The position numbers and the translations under genes were made by a program. The notes under the pieces were generated by a model. It made no database searches and had not been told where the DNA came from. It saw only the letters and a program-made list of their open reading frames with translations. Shown in pieces: positions 10,589-22,273 of a DNA stretch of 64,000 bases. The stretch is from Lepeophtheirus salmonis. Its lineage: Eukaryota; Arthropoda; Copepoda; Siphonostomatoida; Caligidae. The stretch covers positions 18,912,805 to 18,976,804 of the forward strand of contig NC_052132.2 in the NCBI RefSeq assembly GCF_016086655.4. Direction: 5' to 3'. Positions within the stretch are counted from its first letter, which is position 1; every line of letters starts with the position of its first letter.

Positions 10589-10879
10589 GGTTTGTTTTTC
10601 AATTTTTTTCAAATTACGATTATGGGTAGAGTGGAAAAGTTGTGATATGACATGCCTATGCAAAATTGTAGTGTCTTACAAGGTCATCTTTAAGTCGCAT
10701 ATCTCGATTAAATGGTGAAAAAAGATAATACAATTGTAAATATAGAGACTAAGAATACACTTTTGATTTATTTACATTAAACAATTTTGATATAGATATT
10801 TTCTTATGGTATTTTCTTACCGTATCACAACTTTTTCAAACTAGCAGTAATCAAAATTCGAAATAGCTGCAAAACAAAT
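10589..10879. repeat. Possible MITE: imperfect inverted repeat with ~57-bp arms
   Basis: The left arm (10589-10648) ends GAAAAGTTGTGATA. The right arm (about 10823-10879) contains TATCACAACTTTTTC and further inverted matches (CGAATTTTGATTA against CAAATTACGATTA). Between them is about 175 bp of AT-rich sequence with no ORF. Ends and target duplication are not clear. Confidence 0.4.
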
Positions 10880-13800
10880 AGCCTTACTACGCATATCTAG
10901 CAAAAAATACTCATTTTTTCATTATAATGCAATATAGCACGTGCATATATTGATTTACTTCATAATATATTGTTTATTCTATAATATAACGGATTAATTG
11001 AAAAAATAAGGAAAACACCCTTAGTGCCGTAATAAATTTTCGATTTGTCCTTCTTTAAGGACCGACAAGTGAGACTGGTCATTTCCCCGTATTTCTTGAC
11101 TCTAGGAATATTATAGAGTCAAGACTTGATTTGTAGAGAACTAGAATCATTTGACTGTAGTTTTTAAATCAAATTCTTGGAATCATATGGACACCAATGT
11201 AGCTTTGCACTTAATTAATGGGAATTCAAATTATTCATACTTAAGGAAATCCATTATTCAAATTTTGATTGTTTTGCTTTTATATACAATATTGTATCAT
11301 AGTCAATGATTTTTTAAATTCCAGAAATATTTGCAAACTCTTAAAGATAACCAATAGTTTTCATTTCCTTATTTGCTTTGTTTTTGGCAATTATTCAAAA
11401 ATTTGAGAAAAAATTAATCCTTTTCCTTTTTCTTCTTCTTTCCCCTCTTTTTTCAAATTGCCATAATTCATTCTACATCGTTTTGCATATATGTAAATTG
11501 GATCCACGAATTTAAAATCCCAGTCTTATAATCATGGATTATTGTAAATCTCTTGAACAGTTCATTTTTCCTTGTAAAAAAAAAATAAAGACTTTACAGA
11601 AGATATATTATGAACTTGATCAAATTTTGATTTGTATAGGGTGCTTCATCAAAAAATTAAATTATTTTCAAACTATGGTCTGTATCGAATATGTTTTAAT
11701 ACTTTTTGATATTGCCTTACAATTGACATTTGTCACTCAATTTTGTGATAAACTTGGTGGAGACGCCTCGTCAATGTTAGAATAGTCAACGTTGCACACG
11801 CGACCTCTGCAGCTGATATGAGGGAATCCTTGCTAAGTCTGCTAACTGTATTTGCTTTCTCTCAACCATTCGAGTATAATACTAGAAATATGTAGTGGGA
11901 AGGCTTAAGTGCACCCGCTACAAATCGGGTGAAAAACTGAGAAATTTCAACAATGACATAACATTAGTTCAAAAGGCCATTTGTCGACCATTTTTCAAAT
12001 TTTTTTAGGAAAAAATTTGTTAAAATCGATTTAAATAGTCAGAACCTATAAAGTGATGAATAATGAACGCGGAGATAAGAACTTATCCGATCGTCCATTA
12101 AAAATCCTCATTTGTGATCTAAGTAATCAATCATGGAATTGTGGATCGTCTGGTGAAAGATTCTGTCGGAAAATTTCAGAGTCTAACAAAATCAAAATTT
12201 CCTTTTATTCCTTTTAGATCGAACTTCTAATTTCAGCTCGCCTTTATTAGTAAGTATAGAGGAAATACCTTTTATTAAACCACATCGAAGGAAGAAATTT
12301 TTTTGAGGGAATATTCATAACATAGTTATGAGATTTTCAGTTCCTTCGTAGTTCGTCATATTTCTCTTCTATTCTATGTAGAAGCAATGGGATTTTAGTT
12401 CTGGGGCAGCCTGTACGTTTTTATATTGACTTGTGACATTCTGAGTAAATTTATATGTGTTTGTTTTCTTTTAATTTTATATCCAATTATGTGTGATATA
12501 GTTAGGGAAATAACTGGAAGTTATGAAAATTAAAATACTGAAAAATTAATTATATATCCTCTCCTTCTTTCTCTATCCTTTTTCTCTTTTTATAATAATA
12601 AAAGAGTAGGAGGATTTATTTATCTTACTACACTTTAATCCTCTAATGTTTCCCACCTGAAACCTTACAAAAACGTGTTGCCAAAAGCTATTTTGTGTTG
12701 AAATAGATGCCCATATATTTTAATAAATATATTTCATTCAAATATACATTCTCAAAAATGTAATAAATGTTAGAATTATGGGTCTGACAGTTGCTTAAGA
12801 CGGGTTAAAATTAGGGTTTATGCACATATTATCAGCTCATCTTTGTGTATGAATAGTGACAACTATTTGAATCAGAAGAGTTTGATTAATAAAGTTAGAT
12901 TAGTCCTACTAATGATTGTTTTGTCGACTTTAGCCGTTAACAAGAGCAAGGTAAGAGTAATAATAAAGAAAGATACAAATTAACAATGTATAATAATTAG
13001 GGATATGAATATTTGGTAAATTAATATGACCGTTCTTTAATAACAATCATTGGAAGAAACTTTGAGCTTTGATTACTTTACATCTGGGTATACAATAGAA
13101 ATAATAAGTAAAAGAAAATGTTCTCATCATTTTCTCCTTGATTTTGATAATAAAATTAACATCAATAATTGACTTTATTGGAATTTTAAAGAGCAACATA
13201 AATTTAGCAAGATTTTTTTCTGTACTTGTAAAAACAAAAAGTTATCGAGAATTATGTTCACAAAAAAATATCACGTGATAACTGGTTTATTTTTGCATAT
13301 ATCGCAAAAAATTATTTAATAAAATATTCTGGAAATTGAAGATACTGATTTGTGTTCTATTAGAGCCTATAGTATTAAGCCAAAAATGCATCGTTTTGTT
13401 GCGTTTATTCTTAAAAATTGACGTTTTATTAAAAAAAGAAGACAAAAAATGAAAAATTATTCAGGAAATGACAGATATTCCAATTAAACATCAATGTTTA
13501 ATTGGAATATTTATATACAAACTGTGGTCCTTGCTCCGAAATAAGGACCAACACAACATGGACTATGAGTTCCTCAAAAAATTAAAGAGATATTTTTTTT
13601 TTCAGGAGAGGGACTCGGAGTGATTTGTCGACTGAGGAAAAGATACAAGAAAAAGTCGTAGTGTCTTATATAATGAGATGTGACCTCATCCCTCAATCCA
13701 CGGATTGACTCCTTCCCCTTACAAACTCTCCATAAGGGACAAATTCACAACCTCCTCTACATAGTTATGTTCTTATTATTAAAAAGTTTTAACTTTGGCT

Positions 13801-13892
13801 TTCGTGGTCTTCAATTTCAAGATAGAAAAAGAAATGTTGACTTGCGGAAAAACTTAAAGAGTGAATCCCATTTTTTACATTGTACGAGTGGT
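10880..13892. other. Long AT-rich intergenic stretch
   Basis: The only notable items are an 83-codon open run at 11534-11785 (+), low in complexity and without recognisable motifs, and the hairpin at 13475-13510. The 75-codon run at 13680-13907 (+) reads into the family A end, so I do not call it a gene. Confidence 0.4.
13475..13510. repeat. Perfect hairpin with 17-bp arms and a 2-base loop
   Basis: ATATTCCAATTAAACAT at 13475-13491 is followed by CA and then its exact reverse complement at 13494-13510. It is an isolated near-perfect palindrome with no associated gene. Confidence 0.8.
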
Positions 13893-14660
13893 CCATTAAT
13901 AATCTGAATACTTTGAATTTTCAACTTCAACAAGATATAATGTATTAATCAACAATATAATTTCATTCAAAAATTAATACTATAAATAGATGATCTCTCT
14001 TCATCATTAATTTTTCCAGGTTACGGAAGAAGGCCTGGCACCCTCTACAGATGTAGTCCTCTGTCATGGCGTTCCAGTGCTTTAATGGCCTTGGTATTTG
14101 GATGACAGACACTGCAGGCTTTCCTCTCAACATACACCCAAAAAGTGTAGTTGGCATCATGGCTGTAGGGGGTCAAAAGTGTTCAAAAGAACTCAAAAGA
14201 GTCTTGCAATGGAGAGATTGATTTATTTCATAGCTGGGGGTCAAAAGTGGTCTCTCCACCTTTACATGGTTCTTGCAACTAACTTTTTTGATAGCTCTCT
14301 TGACAGTCTGGTTCGAAACGCCAAGATCTCTTGCACGGGCCCTCGTGGACTTGAGGGGATTAGCCTGGGCTGTTTTATAAAAATCATCCGAGTACAATTT
14401 GGCCTTTTTAACAGAGCACTTCATCTTCTCCAACGTTTCGGACATGCTGACGTCGAAGACGGTGGTCCTGGATACGCCCAACTGTTAGGAGTGCACGATT
14501 GGAAATTCGTCGATCACTTTCAAGCGTCATTTGCTCGACTTATACGTAAGCTGGAGAGCTAAACTTTGTTTTTCTTTGTAACTATTTGTTTACTCTTAAA
14601 AATATGGAAATATGAATTAATTTCAGTCACTCAACTTTCATTAATTATTGAATTAGTAAG
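13893..14660 (-). mobile_element. Family A Tc1/mariner deletion derivative (copy 2)
   Basis: On the - strand, coding remains start at an ATG near 14530 and, after a frame shift, run through LGVSRTTVFDVS, then AQANPLKSTRARARDLGVSNQTV.RAIKK (helix-turn-helix units) and VERPLLTPSYE. This ends at 14173. The frame then changes and resumes with the C-terminus: KHWNAMTEDYICRGCQAFFRN (from about 14070). The roughly 200-residue DDE core is absent. The terminal sequence at 13893-13915 (CCATTAATAATCTGAATAC...) is the inverted counterpart of the ends at 5.93 and 27.6 kb. The right end is not exactly placed. HTH and C-terminal recognition are firm; the family name is my label. Confidence 0.7.
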
Positions 14661-15316
14661 TGATAAGATTTCAATCACTTACCTCCTGGTACTACGAATG
14701 CATACATTATTGAAAACTTATCTTAAAGTCTACAGGATCATTACCCAAGTTACTTATGCGAATTATATAGACAGCTCTATGACTTACATTGTTAATGTCA
14801 AAAGACGCCAGAAGTTTATTATTCTACACTTTTAGCTTATTTTCTTGTTGAGTACAGTCCTCAAGTTAATTGTGTAATTAAATCATTCATCTCTGTGAAA
14901 CTGAAATTTGATAGATTCAAAGGGTAAATCTTTTCCATTTCACAATGACTGAAAATCCACAAGTATTTTGTATAAATTTTCTTTTACATCATAGTAAAAA
15001 CCATTAATAATAAAATTTTGCTTCCAGGTAACAATCTTTTTTTATTATTAAATTTCCGCAAAAATAATAAAATATACAGTGCTTAAATGAACCAAACTAG
15101 GGGGTACCCCAAAATATTTAAAATCGTTGACATTTTTGCATGAACAAAATGTATTATTTTATTTTGTCTATTGTTTTAAAAAATTGTACATGTTAAGAAA
15201 ACTTTAAGAACCAGTTTATATGGGGTGCCATAAAAACAACTGATAACGACCAAAGTAAAAGAAAATTACAAAAAATAATGTGATACACTACCTTTTAATA
15301 TTTAAATAAATAAATA
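14661..15316. other. AT-rich intergenic sequence
   Basis: An 89-codon open run at 14566-14835 (+) overlaps the family A end and shows no motif. Nothing else supportable. Confidence 0.4.
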
Positions 15317-15472
15317 TTACTTCAAAAAGTAAAATCTTTGAACTGTGTGGTCTTCAGTACGCTCAGAGCCAAAAAATACACTTCCAACCATCCAATTTGA
15401 GACGTTTTTTAATTGAACAGTAACTTGGGATGTTTTTCTTCGACGAATATCGAGTCCAGTAGCATCTGAACC
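15317..15472 (-). CDS. Candidate terminal coding exon, unidentified
   Basis: On the - strand a frame of about 60 codons without stops ends with TAA at 15317-15319. It includes LDIRRRKTSQVTVQLKNVSN, then WMVGSVFFGSERTEDHTVQR. Amino-acid composition is balanced (not Lys/Asn/Ile/Phe-dominated like chance frames here), which suggests genuine coding history. There is no ATG, so it would be a 3' exon. On its upstream side it runs straight into the repeat at 15478-15770, so the true exon border is unclear. No clear AATAAA was seen just downstream on this strand. I do not recognise the protein. It could also be a fragment carried by a mobile element. Confidence 0.3.
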   Translation of the reverse strand, partial: GSDATGLDIRRRKTSQVTVQLKNVSNWMVGSVFFGSERTEDHTVQRFYFLK

Positions 15473-15477
15473 ATAAG

Positions 15478-15770
15478 GGCTCAGGGGGCATTGCCCTCTC
15501 TTTTGCAGAATGTGTATAATTATTGGAATAATTTATTTTCTGTATTGTAAAAAAGTTTTTAAATGTTAATATTTAAAAAATCGATGAGTCTTGTCCTTAT
15601 AAAAAGATAATTGGTTGAAATTCAAAAAAATTAATAATTAAAATTTTTTCAAAATTTTGTTTCTTTTCTATTTGTCAAATGTGGCATTTATAGGAATAAA
15701 AAAGCATTTACTCAAAATTTTCAAAAAAACTCAACTCCCAGAAGATAAATCCTGCAGACGCTCTGAGGAC
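15478..15770. repeat. Interspersed AT-rich repeat (copy 1), bounded by GGGGGC... and AAATCCTGCAGACGC
   Basis: The segment starts with a G/C-rich hairpin-like block (GGGGGCATTGCCCTC) and ends with AAATCCTGCAGACGCTC. The same order of landmarks occurs at 26090-26660, so both look like copies of one interspersed family, with AT-rich interiors of different length. Confidence 0.5.
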
Positions 15771-17610
15771 GTTGCATTTATATAATTTGGTCCCTACGGT
15801 TCCACTTATCCCATCCCTCAAAAGTCATAGAGGAGTTTAGGTGGGGAGGGATCCCTCATTATGTACTCCTTCATTCTTTGATCATCTCCACTATAGTTGC
15901 GAGGTCAGAGCAATATTTAAACTCATTAACGACAGTTTTTCTCTTCCTAAAATTTCCACAAAAATCCATGCCATCCCTAATAAGCCGATATGTAAAATAT
16001 GGTCACCCTAAAATATTCATTCATTGATTAGTTGAGTCATTATCCTAAATACACATGAGTGAAAACTACATTTGATAAAAAATAATGGAATACAAACATT
16101 TAATCAATAATATTATCAATAATCAAGTTGTATAGTAGAAAAGTATCGACGTAGCATACTTAATCCTGTTAAAGACCTAAGGCGTATGAAAATCAGCGAA
16201 AAATTGTACCTTTGTTCTCTTAGTATATTCTATCTTCATCTGCCAATTTTCGAATTTTGACGATTTTTGAAACGCCCCAGATCTTCATTTGCATTGATAT
16301 AGGTTTAAATATATACTGGGATGTCCAAAGATCAAAGAAAAGTAACGGGAGGTTAATATAGGCTGTTTCAAGGTTTCCATACCGATATATGTCATATATA
16401 TCCTCTTAGATTCCAATAATTGTAGGTAATGAGAAACAGAGGCCAAACTTCTGGTTGGAAATTTTTTAGTTATACGCCCAAAGGATATATGTAGATCAAA
16501 GCTCAATTATGACTTTAATTGATGTAAAAATTTTAGAAGTGGTCATCAAATAAGCTTAAAGCAACATTCTAAGAATAGTACACATGTCATTAACCAAAAA
16601 TGAATAAAATGTTATAAAACGTTATTCCAACCAAAAGAGTGCATAAATTCATATTAGTAAACTAATATACATTTTATAGAATTTGACAGCTGTAATACTT
16701 TGTCCTTCTTGTCATACTATACGAGAACAACTAAGTTAATTATCCGCATGTTCTAAAATATCGATATTGATGAGTTAGCTAGTTCCCAGTTTATATTACC
16801 TTTATTGACTGTCAAAAGTTATTATCAACGCCTTTCCATCCTAGTTTTTTTGCTGCCTTTGCTCTGGGACCATGGGCGTCTTCCTAAATCAAGACCATTA
16901 TAAATAAGTCATATTGAAATCGGAGTTTATTTAATTGGCGTTAGGAGATTCTTGTCAAAGGCTCGAAAAGAAGATAACTTGGTTGATCGAAGAGGTGGAT
17001 CCTTTGGAAAAATCCAATGTGTATCTTGTCTGTAGATACCATGCTGAATAAAAATAATAATATAACATTGCCTATAACTGAGTGGTATAAAATATGACTC
17101 CTTGTATGTAAAATATGATAACAAAAATTATCGTTGTAACCCTGAGAATTTGATGAATGTTTTGGAGGGAGCAGCTCAGCTGTCATGAGGGAGAGGAAGG
17201 ACAAATCTCACTTCATATCTTGTATAGACATGAATTACTCTGATGTCGATCTTCAATTCTATTTTAAGTCCAAAATGGACTTAAAATCATAATTCCCCAA
17301 CAAAACCTCTGTGTTACTTCTATCTTTAATGATCACAAGCACAAGTTATCCCTTTACACATAGATATGTTCTCTCTAAGAATGAAAGAATAACGATAACA
17401 GGTTTGGAAAATAAAAAAAATACTCTTCAGATAATCAACTGAATATAATATTTGTACAACTCTAAGTATAACTTTGGCACGGGTCAGGTTAAGATAATTT
17501 AACCCCCCTTCTCCCCAAACTTCTCATGTATATCTCTCCCTGGGATAATAAATATATCAGTATATAGTAGAAGTGTATACAATATACATAAATAAATATA
17601 TTTACTTTTT
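15771..17610. other. AT-rich intergenic sequence
   Basis: Open runs of 65-87 codons on the - strand (16285-16506, 16927-17204) have no recognisable motif and are not supported as genes. Confidence 0.4.
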
Positions 17611-17871
17611 TCAAAAGTAGTATTTTTTTCCTAATGGAATACATTTTTCTACACGTCTTCTGAGCTCACCTATACCATGGGACTTTTTGTTTAATACTAC
17701 CTTACATTCCCTGCGACAACTACACACCACAGTCAAGGAAGGAATCCTCGACCTCAAAACCCCCAATTGCAGCTTCCTTGTATACAAGAGCGTTGAAAAA
17801 GTCTGTTCGTATTTTTTCTCATTAAAAGTCCAAGATAAGATGATTCTACGAGGAATTACGATTTCAAACAT
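17611..17871 (-). pseudogene. Possible C-terminal relic of an IS630/Tc1/mariner-type transposase
   Basis: The 86-codon frame ends with GIGELRRRVEKCIPLGKKYYF, which resembles the usual transposase ending 'RRR(V/I)E.CI...GG.YF'. Upstream of this the residues (RIILSWTFNEKKYEQTF...) do not show the SPDLNPxD block. The match is therefore weak and rests on about 20 residues. Context supports it, since transposase relics lie on both sides. Alternatively it is a chance open frame. Confidence 0.35.
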
Positions 17872-17999
17872 AGTAGCGACTATTTGTGTACTTACAATAA
17901 TCCAGATTATAAGTTCATAAAAAGAAAATACTACTTGTAAGAGGTTGCTTTTGACGGATTGGTGTTAAGCATTTGGGTATTGTGAGATATACCGGGCCA

Positions 18000-18600
18000 A
18001 CAGTTATTATTTACTCAATAGGAGTAATGTTGTAGAGCGCATAATTAGCTGTTGATTGCTTAAAAACATTGTCCTAGTCTACAACAAGAGCATACAATAA
18101 GAGAAGAGGGTTGAGATCACAGCGCTCTTCTGCTTGGGACCCAGAAGGCCATCTCGGAGTAGACACGGGCTTTTAGGAAGACGATTTACAATGTTTCAAT
18201 ACAGTTGAAGTTCGGGGATGTATCAGAAGAACACCGATATATGACGACGACTACCAAACACCCTGCTTCAGTGATGATGTCAGTTCGTGTCCGTGTTCCT
18301 CTGTTACATCCTCAAATATGATTACTTGATCATTATGTACGTTGAGTCCAAGGTCTGTAGGAGGTGCCACAACAGCACCTGAGCCCTGAATACATCAGTC
18401 AACAAGGTATCAGCCTCCGTGAGTCCCTAGTACATCCAGTAGCCACCGCCTGAAGCTTACCATCAATTCTGAGGGCGTATACAATAACTAAAACATGTTC
18501 TTGGGATTTCAATTAATAATTAATAAACTTCTTTCCTTGTTCAACCTAAGATCCTCTCATGGACTTCAATACTTTGTATGTTAAAATGGGTAAATTATAG
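18000..18600 (+). mobile_element. Family D Tc1/mariner relic (copy 1, internally deleted)
   Basis: Nucleotide similarity to the copy at 27.9-29.0 kb runs in blocks: 'gcataattagctgttgattgct' near 18040, the 'gatcacagcgctc' block near 18115, a catalytic-region block near 18218 (relic of DVSEEHRY...TKHPASVM), and the 3' end (GTATCAGCCTCCGTGAGTCC, then TTCAATTAATAATTAATAAACTT near 18511). The segment holding the second and third catalytic acids is largely missing. No intact frame survives. Confidence 0.65.
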
Positions 18601-18913
18601 CAGTTGGCCCGTTAAAGACGATATGTAATCGTTTTTGAACCATTCATTTTTCCTTTAATTGTTAACCGGTTATTCAAATTCAAAATCATGTAAAAGTTTT
18701 GCCTCTCAATTAAATCATTGTTATTATACAAATAAAACTGAATAGTCAAGTACTTTAGATCCTCATGAAGTCCAGTTGTCAGTAAATTCCCTTTGATATT
18801 TTAAGGGTTGATAAGAGGAAATTACGAATATTACTATATAGAGGGATGTTAATTTTTCGCTGATCCGTTAAAATGGTCCAAATAGGGCGGAATAATGAAT
18901 AATTTTTTTTACA

Positions 18914-19363
18914 ATGTACGGCAAATATAACTTACTTTTACCTTATTGCTATAAGACAAGTTCAGAAAAGATTTATTTTTCTTTGATAATGGTAATAAAC
19001 AGTATTACACTGGAACTGTTCAGTCGTGAATTACGTGCGTCGAGTATGGATGTCTCAAATAGAGAAATTCGCCATACTTTACATTTTTACGATCTAAAAG
19101 GAAAAACTGCGTCATTTCTGAAGCAAATTGTGACTGGTGATGATAAAAGAATCACTTACGTCCCTGTCATGCGACAGATATCGTGGTCTAAAGCCGAAAA
19201 AGTGGCCCAGACCGTGGCTAAGTCATACTTAACTTCTAGTAAGGTTTTGTTGTGTGTTTGGTCGGATGGGCAGGGAAATATCTACTATGAGTACAAATTT
19301 GACACCATTGTTTACAACCTTATATATCTAACTCAAGTAGCACATTTGAAGACTTTAATTTAG
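18914..19363 (+). pseudogene. Mariner (DD34D, SETMAR-like) transposase fragment in a fused open frame
   Basis: A 149-codon frame. Residues ~43-63 (MDVSNREIRHTLHFYDLKGK) resemble the start of mariner transposases. They join almost directly to FLKQIVTGDDKRITYVPVMRQ (residues ~68-88), then WSKAEKVAQTVAKSYLTSSK and VLLCVWSDGQGNIYYE. This second block is the classic mariner catalytic segment: VTGDEKW with the first Asp, and VLLCVWWDxxGxIYYE, where the second W-D is present as S-D. Most of the HTH region and everything after the second acid are missing. The remaining about 20 residues are unrelated. No activity is possible, but the join stays in frame, so a short protein could be translated if transcribed. 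Confidence 0.75.
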
Positions 19364-21430
19364 AACATTCGGTTTCATTACTACACCACTAGGTTAAAAA
19401 AAAATAGAAAGAAAAACAATAAATAAATGGAGACTTGAATTTTACCAAGGCCCTTTAGATAACATCACCGCACTAAAAAAATTATACAAAGTTATAAGTA
19501 TTATACGTACATATGTACACATGAATGTTGTATAATCCTGAATAAGAATGGACTTACACATTTGTGGTCTTAATAGGATCTAGTGATACAATAACCATTT
19601 TAACTATGTACACACTTTATAACATTATCGTCTTTTTTTCTTCGAAAAAGTGTAATATTCCATAACTTTTACTTTTGATAAGGACATGGTGTGTCAATCT
19701 TATACTATTAATAAATTCTTTCTCAGATCTACGGGATTGATTTATCCGTACATTTTTCGTCTCTTTGTCTTTTGTTTCATATTGTCCCCTGTCAATACTT
19801 CTACATAAAAATGTTATATCTGTAAAATAGTAAATTCTAAGCATTTTTTGGTATAAAGTTGGAATTTTTTTTTTTTTTTTTTTGGGAGTTTTTAAAGCTG
19901 GGGATTATTACGTTGTTATAAATTATAAGGCACCCTAATTAGAGAAATTAAAGTATTATTTTTGTATAATGTTATACCTCCATTATTTGGATGGGGTGTT
20001 AATTCAACCCAAGGACTGAAATATCCTTGCAATAACTTGTGTTTATCATAGTTTCACTCCACCTTCTATGACATTTTTTAATTTTTCATATACTTCATGT
20101 ATCCAACTTTTTTGGGAGCGTCTTTATAAGTTTTATTATGATAAATGTCCATTAAACTTCTCTATTGATTCCCCTGCTGCATTAATACCTTTTCTGCTGC
20201 GGAAAAAGAGGCCAACTTGAGGCCTCTCAAGCCGTTTTTTTGCGTTGTAAAAATCCTTTAAATTTGTAAAAAAAGGTTATTTCATGTCAAAATTGGCCAA
20301 TTTTAAGCATCTTGTACTGTCTATAGTATGATGATTGTATTTTTAGTATTCGGTTTGTCAGTTAAAAATGATGAGGAATTTGTTTTTAATAATTTAAGTG
20401 GTCAAAGATGTTCATAGTGATTTGCAGTTTCCATATTATATCAATATTAAATAAAAATATTTAGAAGTAACGCAATGATTCCTAAACTTTATATATTTAC
20501 TCATTTTGGATAACACTTGCATATTTCTTTTAAAAATAAATAATTCAGTACTTTGAATAACATAAATGCTCTTTATTGATTAAAAATGTAAAAAAAAAAA
20601 AAAAAAGCGTGCGCTATATGCAGTATCATCCATCCGTCCTTCTAACTAGCCTTTCGAATAGTGAGATGTGGATATATGAGGATAGGTGATAAAATACTTT
20701 TTTATAAGTGAATTCATCATCTAAATATTGTTCTATTTGGGAGGCTAAACATATAAACAAAGAAACTTTAGGGTATTTGCACTACCTCTAAATATTTATT
20801 AATTGTCCTCAGATTTTCCAGTGCCTACTTTTTTTATCAAAAAAGAAAAAAAAATGGCAGATTCATGCTGATTTTTTTTCCAAATAAAACATTATTTCAA
20901 CAAAATATTTATATAAAAGCCCCTCTCATCAACTTAATTTTGTCGAAAAGCTTAAATAGCTTAAATATCTACGGTTATTCATTAAAAATGAAACCTACAA
21001 TTTAAAATTAAAGAGAAAATATCAATGGAGCACGATAATTCAATTTTATAAATATTATTTTATATAAAAATTAATTTGTATTTGTAAGACAACGACAAAG
21101 TTAATTTAGCCCTATGTCTAATAAAAGTGTCTTGAAAAAATAAGGAGAATCTATTCTTTAGCAGTCTAAGAAATTTGCAGCAATAAATAACTTCAAAGCA
21201 GTTTCAAGAGCAAAGGGAATCTCTGGGACTTCATTTGATGAACTTGTAAAGCAAACTTTATAAGTATATTAGTTGCAGACTTTATATTGAACGTGAGCTG
21301 CAATTTATCGAAAATTAACTTCCTTTGTTTCAATCTCCGAGTACTGCTGGTCCCAGAGAGCATGGCTTCAATTACTCGTGAGGTGAGTGCATGCTCCCTC
21401 TTCACAATGAAGGCACATTCATACTTTAAA
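19364..21430. other. AT-rich intergenic sequence
   Basis: Contains a run of 22 T at about 19865 and of about 15 A at about 20590 (homopolymers, possibly old retro tails). Open runs on the - strand at 19617-19844 and 21193-21405 carry no motif I know. Confidence 0.4.
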
Positions 21431-22273
21431 TGGGGTTGATCTTATCTAGTCGTACACATAATATTTTTCAATTTTTCAACAATAAAATTTAAATAAAGTG
21501 GTGAGGACATTTATTTAACAAAATCACATGAAAATAGTGTTCGGCACAACTGATATTCAATATATGAGTCCTGGTTCTAATAATTGCATCAATACGAGGC
21601 CTAAATCCTTTGCACACTTTGACTATGTAGTTAGACTCGAGCTTGGTTCACTCCTTCCTGATGGAAGCCTCTAGATACTCCTGTGAGGAGTAGCACACAC
21701 CCTTTCCTCCTGACACACGTAGATAGAGTAGTCCAAGGGGGTTGGGTCGGAAGAAGAGGGCGGCCAAATGTTGAGGTCCCAAAAATTCGGAAATGTGTCT
21801 CTCAGGAAGGCCTGGATCTAAGCCACGTATTGAAAAATGAGTGAAAACAAAGTTGTCCCATAACTTTTACTAGCCCAAAGATGCCATTTCTTATCCAAAA
21901 GTTCGATGTAAGGTCTTTTCTTCCACAAAAATGGGACGGCAAACTCCACTACGACCAATAACATGGTTCCGGCTGTATTTTTTGTTTTGCAGGAATGTCC
22001 CACTGAAGCTGAGACATTGTTTGCATGTTTGGTTGTGATGTAGCGGCTGATCTGCTTATTCACTGAAGCATCAATGGGGATTTTTTTTTTTTTGCAGTAC
22101 TTTGTCCGAATTTTTGTTGGCATTGAGAAAATTTAGATTTTCATTACTTTTTACAACCGTCTCAGCTTACTCTGTTCAGAGATAAGATGTATTGTCCTCC
22201 TTCGTAATTTTGCACTAATGTTATACCGGATTGAATGTAATAAAATGTATACCACTAGATAGGATCAACCCTG
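21431..22273 (-). mobile_element. Family E Tc1-like element with TIRs and a decayed transposase
   Basis: The right end reads (reverse complement) CAGGGTTGATCCTATCTAGT with TA outside at 22274-22275. The left end at 21431 reads TGGGGTTGATCTTATCTAGT. On the - strand a frame from 22123 contains VNKQISRYI (relic of the 'N.QN.R..A' region), NTAGTMLLVVVEF (relic of '..A.VMV.GVV...G') and an IELLDKKWHLW stretch. After a stop the frame reads IQAFLRDTFPNFWDLNIWPP, then SSSDPTPLDYSIY, a decayed 'WPPSSPDLNPLDYSIW' block with the third catalytic acid. The HTH region and the first two catalytic acids are lost or unreadable. TIR and C-terminal motifs make the call firm. Confidence 0.75.

Noticed and set aside
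16927..17204. 65- and 87-codon overlapping frames on the - strand
   Set aside because: No motif, overlapping frames, no splice or promoter context.
20340..20600. Homopolymer A/T runs as evidence of retro insertions
   Set aside because: The runs near 19865 and 20590 have no recognisable element body next to them.
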